DNA from: Bacteroidales bacterium
GTDB taxonomy: Bacteria > Bacteroidota > Bacteroidia > Bacteroidales > B18-G4
DNA: 6,064 bases
Assembly (NCBI GenBank): GCA_023132505.1
Contig: JAGLYE010000104.1
Span: 1 to 6,064 of the forward strand
Direction of reading: 5' to 3'
Shown here: positions 5,283-6,064 of the stretch, in pieces
Layout of the letters: each line of letters begins with the position of its first letter
How positions within the stretch are numbered: position 1 is the first letter of the stretch
The notes under the pieces: generated by a model
The model's input: only the letters and a program-made list of their open reading frames with translations
What the model was told of the DNA's origin: nothing
Database searches by the model: none
Made by a program: the position numbers and the translations under genes

Positions 5283-6064
5283 ATGAAAATGAGCAAAATG
5301 TACTTACGGAAAATTCAAAGCATCTTATACCTTGTTGCACTTGGCTTCATTCCAATACTTATTACTGCACAAGGTTCATCTGTAGAAGTTTATTCCACTG
5401 ATCTTGATGGCAGGTTCAAATTAGAATCCATTATACCTGATGTTCAGGAATATTCTGATGTAATACCGGAGCAAATGCCCGGCTGGCCCCAGAGTATGGT
5501 TGTGCCAAGTTATTATGCCCCCTCAGGTGTCAGCCTTGTTGATGTTGACGAAGACGGTTTTCTTGAGATCATTGCAGCTTGCACCGATGGTACTGTGCAT
5601 GTATGGAATTATCAGGGCTATGAACTTGCGGGTTGGCCCAAAACCGGACTCAATGTAATACAATCTAAAGCGGCAGTTGGCGATATCGATCCGGATTATC
5701 CGGGTCTTGAAATTCTCGTTGCCGGAAAACTAAATAGGTTATATGCATGGCATAATGACGGAACAGCAGTTAGCGGATGGCCCCTGACAGTTGAGGAAAC
5801 AACCGGGTTCAAGTCACCTGTCCTCTTTGATATTGACGGTGATGGTTTTCTTGAGATTATTCTCGAACAAAAAATATATCCTACCGGACATGTAATTGTT
5901 TTCAATCGTGACGGAACTATATATCCCGGATGGCCTCAGCCTTTGGATTATTTAGGCGTTGCAACTCCCACAGTTGGAGATGTTGATAATGACGGAGAGA
6001 TTGAAATTTGTGCGGTATCTTATTATTCCGTATTTCTCTGGGATAAGGATGGAGTTGCAAAACC
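5283..6064 (+). CDS. Secreted FG-GAP/VCBS-type repeat protein, 3'-truncated by window edge
   Basis: The frame is open from the ATG at 5283 to the window end, giving 260 residues with no stop. The N-terminus looks like a Sec signal peptide: basic MKMSKMYLRK, a hydrophobic stretch at about 13-28, and a probable cleavage after ITA (A29). Four repeats of about 47-51 residues follow. Each has a calcium-loop-like DxDxD motif, starting at residues 87 (DVDEDG), 134 (DIDPDY), 183 (DIDGDG) and 233 (DVDNDG), then an LEI-type strand, a V/YxW or VxF strand, a DG turn and, in all but the last (cut) repeat, GWP. GWP is at 67-69, 117-119, 165-167 and 216-218. This fits an FG-GAP/VCBS beta-propeller of integrin-alpha type. 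In Bacteroidota such proteins are often large, surface-bound or secreted, sometimes with a C-terminal type IX sorting domain; that end is outside the window. The ligand or enzymatic partner cannot be told. It has its own promoter candidate and ribosome-binding site, so it is probably not part of the division operon. Confidence 0.88.
   Translation, partial: MKMSKMYLRKIQSILYLVALGFIPILITAQGSSVEVYSTDLDGRFKLESIIPDVQEYSDVIPEQMPGWPQSMVVPSYYAPSGVSLVDVDEDGFLEIIAACTDGTVHVWNYQGYELAGWPKTGLNVIQSKAAVGDIDPDYPGLEILVAGKLNRLYAWHNDGTAVSGWPLTVEETTGFKSPVLFDIDGDGFLEIILEQKIYPTGHVIVFNRDGTIYPGWPQPLDYLGVATPTVGDVDNDGEIEICAVSYYSVFLWDKDGVAK

Overview
This window is the distal end of a division and cell-wall (dcw) cluster from a member of the Bacteroidota, followed by the start of an unrelated secreted-protein gene. 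The lineage call rests on four things seen in the sequence. The gene order is murC-ftsQ-ftsA-ftsZ with no ddl between murC and ftsQ. FtsZ ends in FLHDNVD instead of the proteobacterial-type tail. FtsQ has the family's C-terminal pattern (YRSVDLRYKNQVIC). Division-gene starts lack clear Shine-Dalgarno sites, and the best promoter resembles the Bacteroidota -33 TTTG / -7 TAnnTTTG type. An anaerobic or marine Bacteroidales-like organism is plausible, but the genus cannot be read from this window.

Layout, all on the + strand: (1) 2-1231, murC, missing its N-terminus at the window edge; (2) 1228-2010, ftsQ, overlapping murC by 4 bp (ATGA); (3) 2015-3301, ftsA, 4 bp after ftsQ; (4) 3302-3379, a very AT-rich gap; (5) 3380-5029, ftsZ; (6) 5030-5282, a 253-bp non-coding gap with two imperfect hairpins, a run of nine C, an AT-only hairpin and a candidate promoter; (7) 5283 to the window end, the N-terminal part of an exported FG-GAP/VCBS-type repeat protein, open at the right edge.

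Functionally, MurC adds L-alanine to UDP-MurNAc in the cytoplasm. FtsZ forms the GTP-dependent division ring, FtsA tethers FtsZ to the inner membrane through an amphipathic C-terminal helix, and FtsQ spans the membrane and links the ring to the periplasmic septal machinery. The tight murC-ftsQ-ftsA spacing argues for one co-transcribed, translationally coupled unit. The cluster appears to end at ftsZ, because the next gene has its own leader and a different kind of product.

No mobile element, CRISPR array, RNA gene or clearly new multi-gene system is visible. The parts most worth a second look are the mosaic gap after ftsZ, an apparent eight-residue insertion in the FtsZ GTPase domain, and the inverted repeat over the candidate promoter of the repeat-protein gene.
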